Source: Holophagaceae bacterium
Lineage (GTDB): Bacteria > Acidobacteriota > Holophagae > Holophagales > Holophagaceae
Length of the DNA stretch: 7,488 bases
Assembly: GCA_025355915.1 (NCBI GenBank)
Contig: JANXYT010000316.1
Span: 1-7,488 of the forward strand
Reading direction: 5' to 3'
Below the pieces are notes generated by a model that was not told the origin of the DNA, did not search any database, and saw nothing but the letters and a program-made list of their open reading frames with translations. Numbering within the stretch: position 1 is the stretch's first letter; each line of letters begins with the position of its first letter. Of the stretch, positions 5,514-7,488 are shown piece after piece. The translations under genes and the position numbers were made by a program.

Positions 5514-5549
5514 CCAGGGTGAGCGACGCCTGCTCTGGCCCCAGGAGGA
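5514..5549 (+). promoter_or_regulatory. dnaK leader with strong Shine-Dalgarno and competing hairpins
   Basis: AGGAGGA at 5543-5549 is a near-perfect ribosome binding site five bases before the ATG at 5555. CTCTG (5533-5537) can pair with CAGGAG (5542-5547, one bulge) and cover it. CCAGGGT (5514-5520) can instead pair with GCTCTGG (5532-5538) and free it. The pairing was read by eye, without energy calculation. Confidence 0.4.
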
Positions 5550-5554
5550 ATGAC

Positions 5555-7465
<1,911 letters not shown>

Positions 7466-7488
7466 CCTGCGCAGAAAAATGGGGAGCC
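7466..7488 (+). other. start of the gap after dnaK, cut by the window edge
   Basis: Only 23 bp follow the dnaK stop codon. GGGGAG at 7481-7486 could be the Shine-Dalgarno of a co-directional gene beginning just outside the window. No terminator is visible in this short piece. Confidence 0.3.

Larger units (their letters stand above)
5416..5554. promoter_or_regulatory. AT-rich divergent control region between yacG and dnaK
   Basis: The longest gene-free stretch in the window and clearly AT-rich from about 5416 to 5512 against GC-rich surroundings. It must hold the promoters of both neighbours. On the - strand, TATTAA (complement of about 5433-5438) could be a -10 for yacG, without a clear -35. 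The + strand elements are listed separately. No CIRCE element (TTAGCACTC with its inverted partner) is present, so HrcA control by that site is not supported. Confidence 0.6.

Noticed and set aside
5452..5553. 33-codon open frame ending one base before the dnaK start, possible leader peptide
   Set aside because: There is no Shine-Dalgarno, and its start lies upstream of the -35 box, so the predicted dnaK transcript would not contain it. It matches nothing I know.
5416..5554. CIRCE / HrcA operator upstream of dnaK
   Set aside because: The TTAGCACTC...GAGTGCTAA pattern is not present; the dyad at 5457-5475 has a different sequence and a different spacer.

Overview
This window comes from a GC-rich bacterial chromosome. 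It is densely coding: seven genes, no gene-free stretch longer than about 140 bp, and no RNA gene, insertion sequence, CRISPR array or integrase that I can see. An outer-membrane beta-barrel protein, a probable lipoprotein and an ArnC-type lipid-sugar transferase all point to a Gram-negative, double-membrane organism. The style (high GC, tail-fibre-like S74 proteins with collagen-like stretches, a dnaK without grpE or dnaJ beside it) reminds me of Holophagae-type Acidobacteriota. That is a loose impression, not a sequence-proven assignment.

Region 1 (93-3485, + strand) holds three exported proteins in a row: a 201-residue outer-membrane beta-barrel protein, a small probable lipoprotein with one Ig-like domain, and a 713-residue secreted fibre. 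The fibre has a signal peptide, an N-terminal beta domain, a short collagen-like Gly-X-Y stretch, tail-fibre-type repeats and a C-terminal peptidase S74 (intramolecular chaperone) domain with an intact Ser/Lys dyad. Order, spacing and shared export suggest a cell-surface fibre module, and this is the least ordinary part of the window. Long G tracts (G8 in the lipoprotein gene, G9 just before the collagen-like stretch of the fibre gene) are possible slippage sites.

Region 2 (3488-5415) is conserved housekeeping or envelope material. An OmpR/PhoB-type response regulator (- strand) meets the fibre gene tail to tail with a 2-bp gap. It is divergent, across 52 bp, from an ArnC-like undecaprenyl-phosphate sugar transferase (+ strand). 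That gene in turn converges, with a 4-bp gap, on yacG, a small zinc-finger DNA gyrase inhibitor (- strand). No histidine kinase and no other arn gene is visible.

Region 3 (5416-7488) is a 139-bp AT-rich divergent control region followed by dnaK (636 residues, complete). The control region carries a TTGACA/TATGCT promoter candidate, a perfect 7-bp dyad abutting the -35 box, and a leader that can be drawn as two competing hairpins, one covering the Shine-Dalgarno sequence of dnaK. No CIRCE element was found. The window ends 23 bp after the dnaK stop.
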